NCBI GenBank assembly: GCA_039654915.1
Contig: CM077600.1
Span: 77,695,992 to 77,759,991, forward strand
DNA from: Aquilaria yunnanensis
Taxonomy: Eukaryota > Streptophyta > Magnoliopsida > Malvales > Thymelaeaceae
Reading direction: 5' to 3'
Length of the DNA: 64,000 nucleotides
Shown here: in pieces, positions 20,216 through 31,131 of the stretch
Position numbering within the stretch: the first letter of the stretch is position 1
Layout: each line of letters begins with the position of its first letter
Notes under the pieces: generated by a model
The model's input: only the letters and a program-made list of their open reading frames with translations
Databases searched by the model: none
What the model was told of the DNA's origin: nothing
Made by a program: the position numbers and the translations under genes

Positions 20216-21631
20216 TGTTGGGTTTCGGGAGCCAAACAGCGCAGCGGAATTTAACCGAAACCCTCCAGGATCCAAGTGAAACGGGGTAAACCGGGTGTTC
20301 GAAAATTTCATACCTAATTTTCGGTTGAGATCTCTCACTCAACTGTAGAGTCGAATCACAAAACCTGAACAGTTGACGTGTTCAGGCTCTCTATGGTATC
20401 CACATGAGCCTCTCGGGATCACCACGCTTCCACCACGTCCCGGCAGATGCGTTTCTCTTGCGCTCGCAGTGCTAGCTTGCGTCCTCCAAGGAATTGCAAG
20501 AGAAGAGTGTGGCTGTCCTTTTGGGAGGCTAGGGCAAGGAGACCTACGAATTTCTCACTTAAAAGTTGTATTTATAGTGAGACTCAACTTCCAGGCCTAA
20601 TGGGTTTCAAAGCCCTAATCCAATTAGGATTTAATTTCGGGCTTAATAATGGCTCAACTCCTTGGCCCATTATTAATACGAAATTAAAGTGAAACCATAA
20701 CCCAAATAATTAGCCCATGCACTCTAATGATCCAAATAGCTCTATGTGTGCGACCCAATAGGCTCTTGCCATGTTGGCAATGATCATAAATCACATTTAT
20801 GATCATAAGCAATGAGCGGTGTCTAGCAACACATCATTGCTACCCAAGTGACAAGATTGTCGGTGAATCGACTAAACCTTTATGATCATCACCGATATAT
20901 GCCATTGTCCCTTTGTCCAAGATATCAAGACTAAGCACAAGACATGGAATGTGTCACTCTCGTATAGCCCAATCTTCGGTTTCTTGATTACCGAGTAGAC
21001 CAAATTAAACTGACGACATTGATATCATATATCAACTCATCGGAGCATGGCCATGCATTTTCTAAGTCTTACTCTATCAAGGGGCCCAAAGATATCACTC
21101 CCGTTACATAGGAGGGACAAATCCCATCTTGATCATACAAATCCCTCCGCATGATATGTGACATACCCAATGACCTCCTTCAAGTTCACTCAGTTACGAG
21201 CAACAAAGGAAAGTATCAAAGTATGTGACTCACATGTAGGGAACCTTGATGATCTTAGGTCGAAGGACTACATATACCATGATCACTATGAGAATCACTT
21301 ATGACACTCATATAACGATCCATGAAGTGTTCTCATGGTGGGTCAGTCCAGTACACAAGTTCTCCAACTTGTACCCATATGTAGACTACATATCTCATAT
21401 TAGTCTCCACATATGCTAGTCATTATGTATTATTGCAACCCGCTCCACAATAATACTAGACTAGGGACGTTTAAGAATATCATTATTCTAGGGTTACAAT
21501 TATGTTTATTATGTTACGCAGAAACAAAACAACAAACAAAATTGTTGGATTAATGCCTCAATAAAATATCATGACTCAATTTGCAAAAATACAATCATCT
21601 CATGATTGGCTTTTTGGGCACAACACTAACA
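20216..21631 (-). repeat. Copia-1 3' LTR
   Basis: Plus-strand edges TGTTGGGTTTCGG and AACACTAACA; 1416 bp, equal in length to the partner LTR. Confidence 0.95.
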
Positions 21632-24600
21632 ATCTCCCACTTGCACTAAAAAGCCAATCATCCATGTATCTAATACCGATGGATCTAGAATGGCCATCAT
21701 GCTTCTGCTGCGTAAGGGGCTTTGTCAGTGGATCAGCAATGTTGCTGTCTGTCGAAGTCCTGCATATCCTTACATCACCCCTCTCGATGATCTCCCTGAT
21801 GAGATGATAGCGTCGGAGTATGTGTTTGGATCGCTGGTGAGATCGAGGTTCCTTAGCCTGTGCGATTGCTCCATTGTTGTCACAATAGAGCTCTATCGGG
21901 TCGACAATGCTTGGAACCACTCCAAGTTCAGTGATGAACTTCTTGATCCAAACTGCCTCCTTCGCAGCATCAGAGGCGGCAATGTACTCAGATTCTGTTG
22001 TAGAGTCAGCTACTGTCTCTTGCTTTGAACTCTTCCAGCTCACAGCACCACCACCAATACAAAACACATAACCAGATTGCGATCTAAAATCATCCTTATC
22101 GGATTGGAAGCTTGCATCGGTGTAACCCCTTACAACGAGCTGATCTTCACCTCCAAAGACCAAGAATGCATCCTTAGTCCTTCGTAAGTACTTAAGGATG
22201 TTCTTAACAGCTGTCCAGTGACTTTCACCGTGGTTCGATTGGTACCTACTCGTCATGCTCAAAGCATATGAGACATCGGGACGAGTACATATCATGGCAT
22301 ACATGATAGATCCAATTGCTGAGGGATATGGAATCTTACTCATGCGCTCTCTCTCCTCGGTTGTACTCGGACACTGAGATCTAGAAAGAGTGATACCATG
22401 TGACATGGGCAAGAATCCTTTCTTGGAATCTTGCATGCTAAACCACTTTAGCACCTTGTCAATATATGTACTTTGACTTAGGCCATGAAGCTTTCTAGAT
22501 CTATCTCTATAGATCCTGATGCCTAACACATAGGCTGCTTCACCCAAGTCCTTCATAGAGAAACATTTCCCTAGCCAAGTCTTCACAGACTGTAGCTCAG
22601 GAATGTCATTCCCGATGAGTAGTATGTCATCTACATACAACACCAAGAAGACAATAGCACTCCCACTAACCTTCTTGTAGACACAAGGTTCATCTTCATT
22701 TTTGATAAAACCAAACTCTTTGATTGCATCATCAAAACAAAGATTCCAACTTCGAGAAGCTTGCTTCAGTCCATAAATGGACCTTTGTAATTTGCACACT
22801 ATATTGGCATTCCCAGGAGTGACAAAACCCTCAGGCTGTGTCATGTACACATCCTCAAGTAGCTTTCCATTTAGGAATGCAGTTTTGACATCCATTTGCC
22901 ATATCTCATAATCATAGTGTGCAGCAATAGCAAACAAAATTCGGATGGATTTAAGCATAGCAACTGGTGAAAAAGTTTCATCATAGTCAATACCATGAAT
23001 TTGCTTGAAACCTTTTGCGACCAATCTTCCCTTGAAGGTAATCACATTACCATCCATGTCAGTTTTCTTCTTGAAAACCCATTTGCACCCTATAGGTTTT
23101 ACCCCTTCAGGTGGGTCAACCAAAGTCCATACTTGGTTTTCATACATGGATTCCATCTCGGATTTCATGGCCATTAGCCACTTCTCAGAGTCAGGCCCCG
23201 ACATAGCTTGTTGGTAGGTTGTGGGCTCATCTTGATCCATGAGCATCACATCACTGGTGTGAGTCACGAGAAATCCATATCTCTTGGGCTAACGCCGAAT
23301 CCTACCAGTCCTACGTGGGCTTTGTGCTACAGGAACAGACTCTTGAACCACAACATCTTGTGGTGTCTGTTCAGGTTCCATTTCAGGTTCAATGTCTCCT
23401 TGTTGTTCTTGAATTTCTTCAAGTTCTACTTTCCTCCCACTAGTTCCTTTAGAGATAAACTCTTTCTCCAAAAAGACACCAGTTCGAGCAACAAACACTT
23501 TTTGCTCAGAGGGATTGTAGAAATAGTAACCCTTTGTTTCTTTGGGATACCCAACAAAAAGACATTTTTGAGATTTGGGCCCTAGTTTGTTAGAGGATTG
23601 ACATTTTACATAAACATCACAGCCCCAAATCTTCATAAAAGATAAATTGGGACGCCTCCCACTCCATATCTCATATGGTGTCTTTTGAACCGATTTAGAT
23701 GGAACTCGGTTTAGTGTAAAAGCGGCTGTCTCTAGAGCATGTCCCCAAAAGGAGTTTGGAAGGTCAGCTTGACTCATCATGGAGCGAACCATGTCTAACA
23801 GAGTTCGATTTCTCCTTTCAGAAACACCATTCCATTGAGGTGTACCTGGTGGAGTGAGTTGTGATATTATACCACACTCCTTCAGATAGTCAAGGAATTC
23901 TCGATCCAAGTACTCTCCACCTCGATCTGATCGAAGCACTTTGATACTCTTCCCGAGTTGATTCTCTACTTCATTCTTGAATTCTTTGAACTTTTCAAAG
24001 GATTCTGACTTGTGTCTCATAAGATACACATAGCCATATCTGCTGAAGTCATCAGTGAAAGTAATGAAGTATTGGGAACCTCCTCTAGCTTGTGTAGACA
24101 TAGGGCCACATACATCACTATGTATGAGTCCTAGTAAGTCATTAGCCCTTTCACTTTGCCCTGTGAATGGGGCTTTGGTCATCTTGCCCAACAAACATGA
24201 CTCACATGTCTCATATGATTCAAAATCAAATGAGTCCAAGAGTCCATCTTTATGGAGCTTGGATATGCGGGTCTCATTTATATGGCCCAAGCGACAGTGC
24301 CAGAGATAGGTCAAGTTTGAATCATTTAATCTGACCTTCTTGGTATTCACATTATAGATTGGATCTTCAAGGTCTAGAACATACAACCCATTGCTAAGTT
24401 GAGCACAACCATAAAAGATTTCATTCAAATAAATAGAACAACATTTGTCCTTTATTATAAATGAAAAACCTTTCTTGTCCAAACAAGAAACAGAAATCAA
24501 ATTTCTACTAATAGTAGGCACAAAGTAGCAGTTGTCTAATTCTAAAACTAATCCACTAGGTAAAGTGAGAACATAAGTCCCTATGGCTAAGGCAGCAACC

Positions 24601-25598
24601 CTTGCTCCATTTCCAACACGTAGGTCCACTTCACCTCGGGCCAATCTTCTACTTCTACTTAGATCCTGCACATTTGCACAAATGTGAGATCCACATCCAG
24701 TATCCAATACCCAAGATGAGGAAGTAGAAAAGTTAGCCTCTATAACAAAAATACCTGAAGTGGAAGTCTTACTTCCCTTTTCCTTAGCAAGTTCTTCAAG
24801 ATAGAGCTTGCAGTTGCGCTTCCAGTGTCCAGGTTGCTTACAATGGAAGCACTCCCCTTCCTTTGCCACACCACCCTTTGGTTTCAGTGCAGCTGAAGAA
24901 GAACTAGCATTGGACTTTCCATTAGCTTTATCCTTCTTCTTGTTGGCTTTTCCTTTTCCCTTGCCCTTTTGAACCATCAAAATGGGCTTAGCCTTCTTAA
25001 GGTTTTGCTCAGCAGTTCTCAACATGTTGAGCAATTCAGGAAGGGACTTGTCTAGGTCGTTCATGTTATAGTTCATGATGAACTGACTGTAGCTTTCAGG
25101 CAACAATTGCAAGACTACATCGATAGCCAACTCTTTCTGAAGAGCAAATCCCAAATTCTCAAGATTCTCAATGTACCCAATCATCTTGAGCACATGAGGA
25201 CCCACGGGACTTCCTTCAGACATCTTGCACTGAAACAATGCCTTAGAGGTCTCAAACCTCTCATGCCTAGCTTGCTCTTGGAAAAGCATTTTGAGATGTT
25301 CGATCATATCGAACGCCCCCATGTTCTCATGTTGCTTCTGAAGCTCAGATTCCATGGTAATAAGCATGAGGCATGCAACATCCAAAGCATCATCAGAATG
25401 CCTCTTGTGAGCATCCCTTTCAGCTCTTGGAGCAGTGGCAGCAGGCTCATTCGGAATGGGCTGCTCTAGGACATATGCCTTTCTCTCTTGTTTGAGGACT
25501 ATCCTCAAGTTTCGGTACCATTTGAGAAAGTTGGTCCCATTCAGTTTTTCCTTCTCAAGGATCGATCGCAACGAAAGTGTCGATGTGTTTTGTGCCAT
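21600..25598 (-). pseudogene. gag-pol: Copia-1 gag-pol polyprotein with one amber codon
   Basis: One reading frame of about 1330 codons on the minus strand. In order it shows Gag (LNGTNFLKWYRNLRIVLKQE at the start), a CCHC knuckle CFHCKQPGHWKRNC, protease WVLDTGCGSHIC, the pre-integrase block WHCRLGHINETRI and CESCLLGKM, the integrase core (HSDVCGPM, TFTDDFSRYGYVYL, LRSDRGGEYLD, GVSERRNRTLLD), reverse transcriptase (YVDDILLIGND) and RNase H (GYTDASFQSD, TTESEYIA). A TAG at 23289-23291 falls between integrase and reverse transcriptase, after GRIRR. The same frame continues with PKRYGFLVTHT. The frame ends at 21600, 32 bases inside the 3' LTR. Apart from the amber codon all catalytic motifs look intact. 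The gag start resembles those of Tnt1-like plant copia elements; I do not assign the lineage further. Confidence 0.94.
21632..21644 (-). other. Copia-1 polypurine tract
   Basis: On the minus strand GCAAGTGGGAGAT directly precedes the 3' LTR. The polyprotein frame is open through it. Confidence 0.8.
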
Positions 25599-27030
25599 GG
25601 TTATCTACAACAGTAAATATGCAGTGTAAGAGTCATGTATTTTAATTCATTTAATAAGGACTTTTATTAAACGATACTCCCACTATTTTCCTCAAAATAA
25701 TAACCCTCGGTATTATTTCGGAACACCTCGGTGCTAAGGTATTCTAGTGGGCCAAGATCCATATTTGACCACAACCTGAGTCAGCTTTGGCTTTTCTCTC
25801 AAGTTACAGCTATTTAGGTAGGCAACTCCTTGCCAATTGCATCTTATGCAACTCTTGGATAGTTGGGTGAACAACACTTGTCCAAGCTCATCTCATGAAG
25901 TTAAGCCCAACTCTACGCCTCTAAGTCCCTAATCCTATTAGGATGACTTAGTTAAGTCGAACCCAAAGTTAGCAGTTTGGATATCACTATTATCCCATCG
26001 CGCCTTACCAAGATGAACATAGGTGCTTTGCTTTGGCAAACCCACCTAATGTTGATCAAAGTCTTGACGAGTGCCAACATTTGGAAGGCATCACATTTAA
26101 TGACTTAATATTTGTTTGAGGGATTTTTCTTTTGATCTCACCAATTTGTTATCTCCGGTTGTTTTATACATGCATCACATACAAATATAAAACATGCATC
26201 TCATGCTTACAAGAAATAAACGTGACATGGTTATAGCCCAAACTATGCGATATTCTCAAGCCAATGAGAATATCATAAAAGCCTAAGAAAAGAAAAGAGT
26301 CTTCACAAGCTCCTTCTCTTCCTTTCTTGGCTGCTCTTTTGTTGTCACCTCCTTGGACATACCACCTTGGATGAGCCCATAAAGCACCATTACATCAATA
26401 ATAGAAACCTCGAGTTACATTCGAGGGGAGTAAGGTGAGAAGAGAATGTACAATGAGAGTGATAAGAAAAGGCACGACTCGCAGGCCGTATTTACAAGTA
26501 CAACCAATCAAGGGCTATAACCATGCACCATGCTTCAAACACTAATCAGCATATCATGTCAAATCTCATTCAACAAAGATGCATGCCAATTTTCACGTGT
26601 TGATGAACCAGTTTTTATTTATGTGGCGCTTCGCATACGGCGGTCCCACTGGCCGGTCAGCGGGCGCAAAAAATTGTCTTACAATTGCTTAGCCCGAAAT
26701 CTTCTATTTCGAGAAAGTAGGCACCTGAGACTCCTCCATTCGAGCCACCAAAAATACCTTACTTTCGGTGCCCGAACAGGCCGAATCCGAACAAACCTAG
26801 GGTTTTTGCAACTATTGCAAGAATCCTAATCCATATAGGTATCTCATAGCTATCAATTTCGGGTTATTCTCATTAACCAATTTGTGTCGTTTCTTCATAT
26901 ATCTCATATGTTCATTACGAATTCCGGTTTCATGCATCATGAATCAATCTAATTAATCATGGCCGAAAACCAATCGAACACATAGCATCATGCGATTCAA
27001 CACTCAATCCCGATTTAGGGTTTCACCAGT
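25599..27030 (-). other. Copia-1 5' leader region
   Basis: About 1.4 kb between primer site and gag start. I see no conserved domain on either strand; the 99-codon frame at 26530-26829 (plus) shows nothing recognisable. Confidence 0.6.
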
Positions 27031-27042
27031 AGCTCTGATACC
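27031..27042 (-). other. Copia-1 primer-binding site (initiator-Met tRNA type)
   Basis: Minus-strand TGGTATCAGAGC two bases from the 5' LTR. Confidence 0.92.
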
Positions 27043-27044
27043 AC

Positions 27045-28460
27045 TGTTGGGTTTCGGGAGCCAAACAGCGCAGCGGAATTTAACCGAAACCCTCCAGGAT
27101 CCAAGTGAAATGGGGTAAACCGGGTGTTCGAAAATTTCATACCTAATTTTCGGTTGAGATCTCTCACTCAACTGTAGAGTCGAATCACAAAACCTGAATA
27201 GTTGACGTGTTCAGGCTCTCTATGGTATCCACATGAGCCTCTCGGGATCACCACGCTTCCACCACGTCCCGGCAGATGCGTTTCTCTTGCGCTCGCAGTG
27301 CTAGCTTGCGTCCTCCAAGGAATTGCAAGAGAAGAGTGTGGCTGTCCTTTTGGGAGGCTAGGGCAAGGAGACCTACGAATTTCTCACTTAAAAGTTGTAT
27401 TTATAGTGAGACTCAACTTCCAGGCCTAATGGGTTTCAAAGCCCTAATCCAATTAGGATTTAATTTCGGGCTTAATAATGGCTCAACTCCTTGGCCCATT
27501 ATTAATACGAAATTAAAGTGAAACCATAACCCAAATAATTAGCCCATGCACTCTAATGATCCAAATAGCTCTATGTGTGCGACCCAATAGGCTCTTGCCA
27601 TGTTGGCAATGATCATAAATCACATTTATGATCATAAGCAATGAGCGGTGTCTAGCAACACATCATTGCTACCCAAGTGACAAGATTGTCGGTGAATCGA
27701 CTAAACCTTTATGATCATCACCGATATATGCCATTGTCCCTTTGTCCAAGATATCAAGACTAAGCACAAGACATGGAATGTGTCACTCTCGTATAGCCCA
27801 ATCTTCGGTTTCTTGATTACCGAGTAGACCAAATTAAACTGACGACATTGATATCATATATCAACTCATCGGAGCATGGCCATGCATTTTCTAAGTCTTA
27901 CTCTATCAAGGGGCCCAAAGATATCACTCCCGTTACATAGGAGGGACAAATCCCATCTTGATCATACAAATCCCTCCGCATGATATGTGACATACCCAAT
28001 GACCTCCTTCAAGTTCACTCAGTTACGAGCAACAAAGGAAAGTATCAAAGTATGTGACTCACATGTAGGGAACCTTGATGATCTTAGGTCGAAGGACTAC
28101 ATATACCATGATCACTATGAGAATCACTTATGACACTCATATAACGATCCATGAAGTGTTCTCATGGTGGGTCGGTCCAGTACACAAGTTCTCCAACTTG
28201 TACCCATATGTAGACTACATATCTCATATTAGTCTCCACATATGCTAGTCATTATGTATTATTGCAACCCGCTCCACAATAATACTAGACTAGGGACGTT
28301 TAAGAATATCATTATTCTAGGGTTACAATTATGTTTATTATGTTACGCAGAAACAAAACAACAAACAAAATTGCTGGATTAATGCCTCAATAAAATATCA
28401 TGACTCAATTTGCAAAAATACAATCATCTCATGATTGGCTTTTTGGGCACAACAATAACA
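27045..28460 (-). repeat. Copia-1 5' LTR
   Basis: 1416 bp, near-identical to 20216-21631. Its plus-strand right edge ends ACAATAACA, followed by the GTGTG duplication at 28461-28465. Confidence 0.95.
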
Positions 28461-30296
28461 GTGTGTCCTAGGTGCAGACGGTTCCATGGTGGAAGACCAT
28501 GTACACTGGGTACAGATACTTGCAATGTCTGTGGTCAGAGAGGGCATTGGGCGAGGGACTGCCCAAGGGTTCGTTCAGTTACAGGTCCATCTCGGGCTTT
28601 ACCTCCAGTACCGCTTGCCATTGGGAACCGGCCTGGAGTAGTTGCTGCAGCAGTGAACCCGAGAGTCTTCGCTTTGACAAACCAGGCGGCCAGAGAACCG
28701 CCAGCTGTACGAGGTAATTTTACTTTTCTGAGCAGTAGTGTTAGAGTGCTTTTCGATAAGGGAGCTACTCTTTCAGTGATATCTTCTGCCTTGGTAGATA
28801 AGCATAGTTTACAGCGTGAAATTGCGGGTGAGTTGAGACTCATCAGGACTGCGGGGAGAGGTTTTATTGTGACCAATGAAGTGGTTACTAGGTATCCTTT
28901 GCAGTTAGGTGATCATGACTTTTGTTGTGAGTTGTGGGTGATTGAGTTGAAATCATATGACCTAGTGTTGGGAATGGATTGGTTGAGTAAGCACAAGGCA
29001 CAAATTAACTGTGCGAATCACTCAGTTGACATCATTGATGCTCAGGGAGCTAGAGTGACTTGCACAGGAGGGTTGGCATCTAGTGCTAAGAGTTTACACC
29101 TTAGACTTGTAGATACCATCCCTGTAGTGGGTGAAGAGGAGTATTACTCGTTGAATGGAGTAGCTATAGAGGAAGAGTTGGGAAGCATTCCTGTAGCTAA
29201 TCAGTTTCCTGAGGTGTTTCCAGTGGAGTTACCTGGGTTACCACCTAGGAGGGATACTGAGTTTGCTATCCATCTGCAACCAGGGGTTGAGCCTATTTCA
29301 GTACCACCTTATAGGATGTCGGCTCCTGAGATGGATGAGTTGAAGAAGCAGTTGGAGGAACTGCTAGGGAAAGGTTTCATAAGACCGAGTGTATCACCGT
29401 GGGGAGCTCCAGTATTATTTGTGAAGAAGAAGGATGGGACTTTCAGGTTGTGCATCGATTACAGGAAGTTGAATGCAGTGACAGTTAAGAATAAGTATCC
29501 ACTTCCTAGAATTGATGATTTGTTTGACAGACTCAGAGGAGCGAGAGTGTTTTCCAGGATTGATCTTCGGTCTGGGTATTTTCAGATCAGAGTTAAGGAG
29601 GAAGACATTCCGAAGACTGCCTTCAGGACAAGGTACGGGCATTATGAGTATACGGTTATGCCTTTTGGTGTGACTAATGCTCCAGCAGTGTTTATGGAAG
29701 CTATGAATCGGATCTTTAAGCCATTTCTGGATCAGTTTGTTGAGGTCTTCATCGATGATATTCTGATCTATTCACAGTCTACAGCAGAGCATGAGGAGCA
29801 CCTTAGAACGGTTTTGCAAGTGCTGAAGGATAATCAGTACTATGCAAAATTTTCTAAGTGTGAGTTTTGGTCCGAGAGGATTCAGTTTTTGGGGCATATT
29901 ATCAGTGCTCAAGGTTTGTCAGTTGATCCTGAAAAGGTTCAAGCAGTGGTTGATTGGAAGAGACCGACTACAGTTGCAGAGGTCAGGAGTTTCTTGGGTC
30001 TAGCAGGTTACTACAGACGCTTCATAGAGAAATTCTCTGTGATAGCTACGCCGTTGACAGCATTGACCAGGAAAGCTCAGAAATTTGAGTGGACACCGAA
30101 GTGTGAAGAAGCCTACATGAAGCTGAAGGAAAAGTTGACCAGTGCACCCATACTCGTATTACCAGACCCGGACAGAGCCTTTACAGTTTATACTGATGCG
30201 TCAGGTTCAGGTTTGGGTTGTGTTCTACATCAGGACAGTCAGGTGATTGCTTATGGTTCGAGACAGCTGAGGCCTAATGAGTTGAACTACCCTGTT
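28461..30296 (+). pseudogene. gag-pol: Chromo-1 gag zinc knuckle, protease, reverse transcriptase and RNase H start
   Basis: This is a direct continuation of 19194-20215 in the same frame after removing Copia-1 and one duplication copy. It opens with the knuckle [14 protein letters not shown]. The protease region has [13 protein letters not shown], where the usual DTG or DSG is DKG, so protease activity is doubtful; the flap and [13 protein letters not shown] follow. Reverse transcriptase has [25 protein letters not shown] and the FIDDILIY catalytic box (near 29750). RNase H begins [15 protein letters not shown] and is cut at NYPV by Tat-3. The frame resumes at 41460 with HDLELAAV. The polyprotein supplies the enzymes for copying the element. 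Confidence 0.94.
30292..30296. repeat. Target-site duplication of Tat-3 (left copy)
   Basis: CTGTT, repeated exactly at 41455-41459, within Chromo-1 RNase H. Confidence 0.95.
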
Positions 30297-30852
30297 TGAT
30301 AGCCAAAGGCTGTCGCCTCAATCTGGCCGAATACCCTGCCACAACAACGGCCAGAAGAACTGGTGCTTCCCGGGAATAGGTGGAATCATGCACCTCAGGA
30401 GATAGCCTGAGAGCTCCGAGCCTCGGCACGCCAGTAAAACTTGAGGACTCCATTCGCCCCCCAAGGTTGTGAACAACGCGCCTTCGGAAAAGTGGCACCA
30501 GACATTGCTGCCCGAATATGATATCCCCGAAGGCGGAACCCCCTGGAACTGGGAACCCCCGAACTGAGGGTAGGCTTCCCGAAGAGGCTCTGTCCGAACT
30601 AGAGGACGACCTCGCCCAGGGACCTCGGGAGTACGGCAGGCGCATTTAAGGAAGCATTTAAGGAAGCCTCTGACACGTCCCACCACAGACGTAAAAAGTC
30701 GCCCTGACGCGCAGACGCCATCAGAATCATATCATGGCCCGTCTCAGCACAAGGCTCAAGGCCATCTAGTTACCAACTATCTGTCCCCTACGCCCAGACG
30801 TTCAGGAGCATCCGACCGCACACGTGTCATGATCTGAACGGGCTAGGTATTC

Positions 30853-30862
30853 CTATATATAC
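30853..30862 (+). promoter_or_regulatory. TATA-like box of Tat-3 5' LTR
   Basis: CTATATATAC about 280 bases before the gag ATG. Tat-2, Tat-5 and Tat-6 LTRs have CTATAAA at the equivalent place. Confidence 0.65.
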
Positions 30863-31003
30863 AGGAAATAAATACTTGACAGGAGGTTGGCAGGCCGGAT
30901 ATACAGCTCCCACACCCTGAGAAAATACCAGGCGAGACTTTTCTGCCTTTCTCTTTGAGCTAGTGACTTTCTCCTTCTTCCGGCCACCACTGACTTGGGC
31001 GTC

Positions 31004-31041
31004 GGAGGCTCCCCCCCCGGAAAAACACTCCGGGGGCCTCC
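31004..31041 (+). other. Conserved GC-rich hairpin in Tat LTR
   Basis: GGAGGC pairs with GCCTCC and, after a bulge, CCCCGG pairs with CCGGGG, leaving an A-rich loop of about nine bases. Equivalent hairpins occur in the LTRs of Tat-2 (8789-8825) and Tat-6 (62607-62643), and a weaker one in Tat-5 (from 58120). It lies downstream of the TATA box, so it would be in the RNA leader and at its 3' end. Confidence 0.7.
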
Positions 31042-31131
31042 TAACCCTGTTTACCAGCTTTTCAGGTACTCTCCTTGGGGCGATCCACCTTCCAGGCGTT
31101 CTTCCTCCTAGAAGTCTCCTCAACAGTCATC

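Larger units (their letters stand above)
20216..28460 (-). mobile_element. Copia-1: near-complete Ty1/copia element inside Chromo-1 gag
   Basis: 8245 bp with two 1416-bp LTRs (20216-21631, 27045-28460), duplication GTGTG, initiator-Met primer site and a polyprotein on the minus strand with copia order gag-protease-integrase-RT-RNase H. The two LTRs differ at about five positions by eye, the fewest proportionally of any pair here. The only obvious coding lesion is one amber codon between integrase and reverse transcriptase. A related solo LTR lies at 51678-53094. Confidence 0.95.

Noticed and set aside
20373..20692. Short frames repeated at 27202-27521 and partly at 51841-52062
   Set aside because: These are the LTRs of the Copia-1 family, not a repeated gene.
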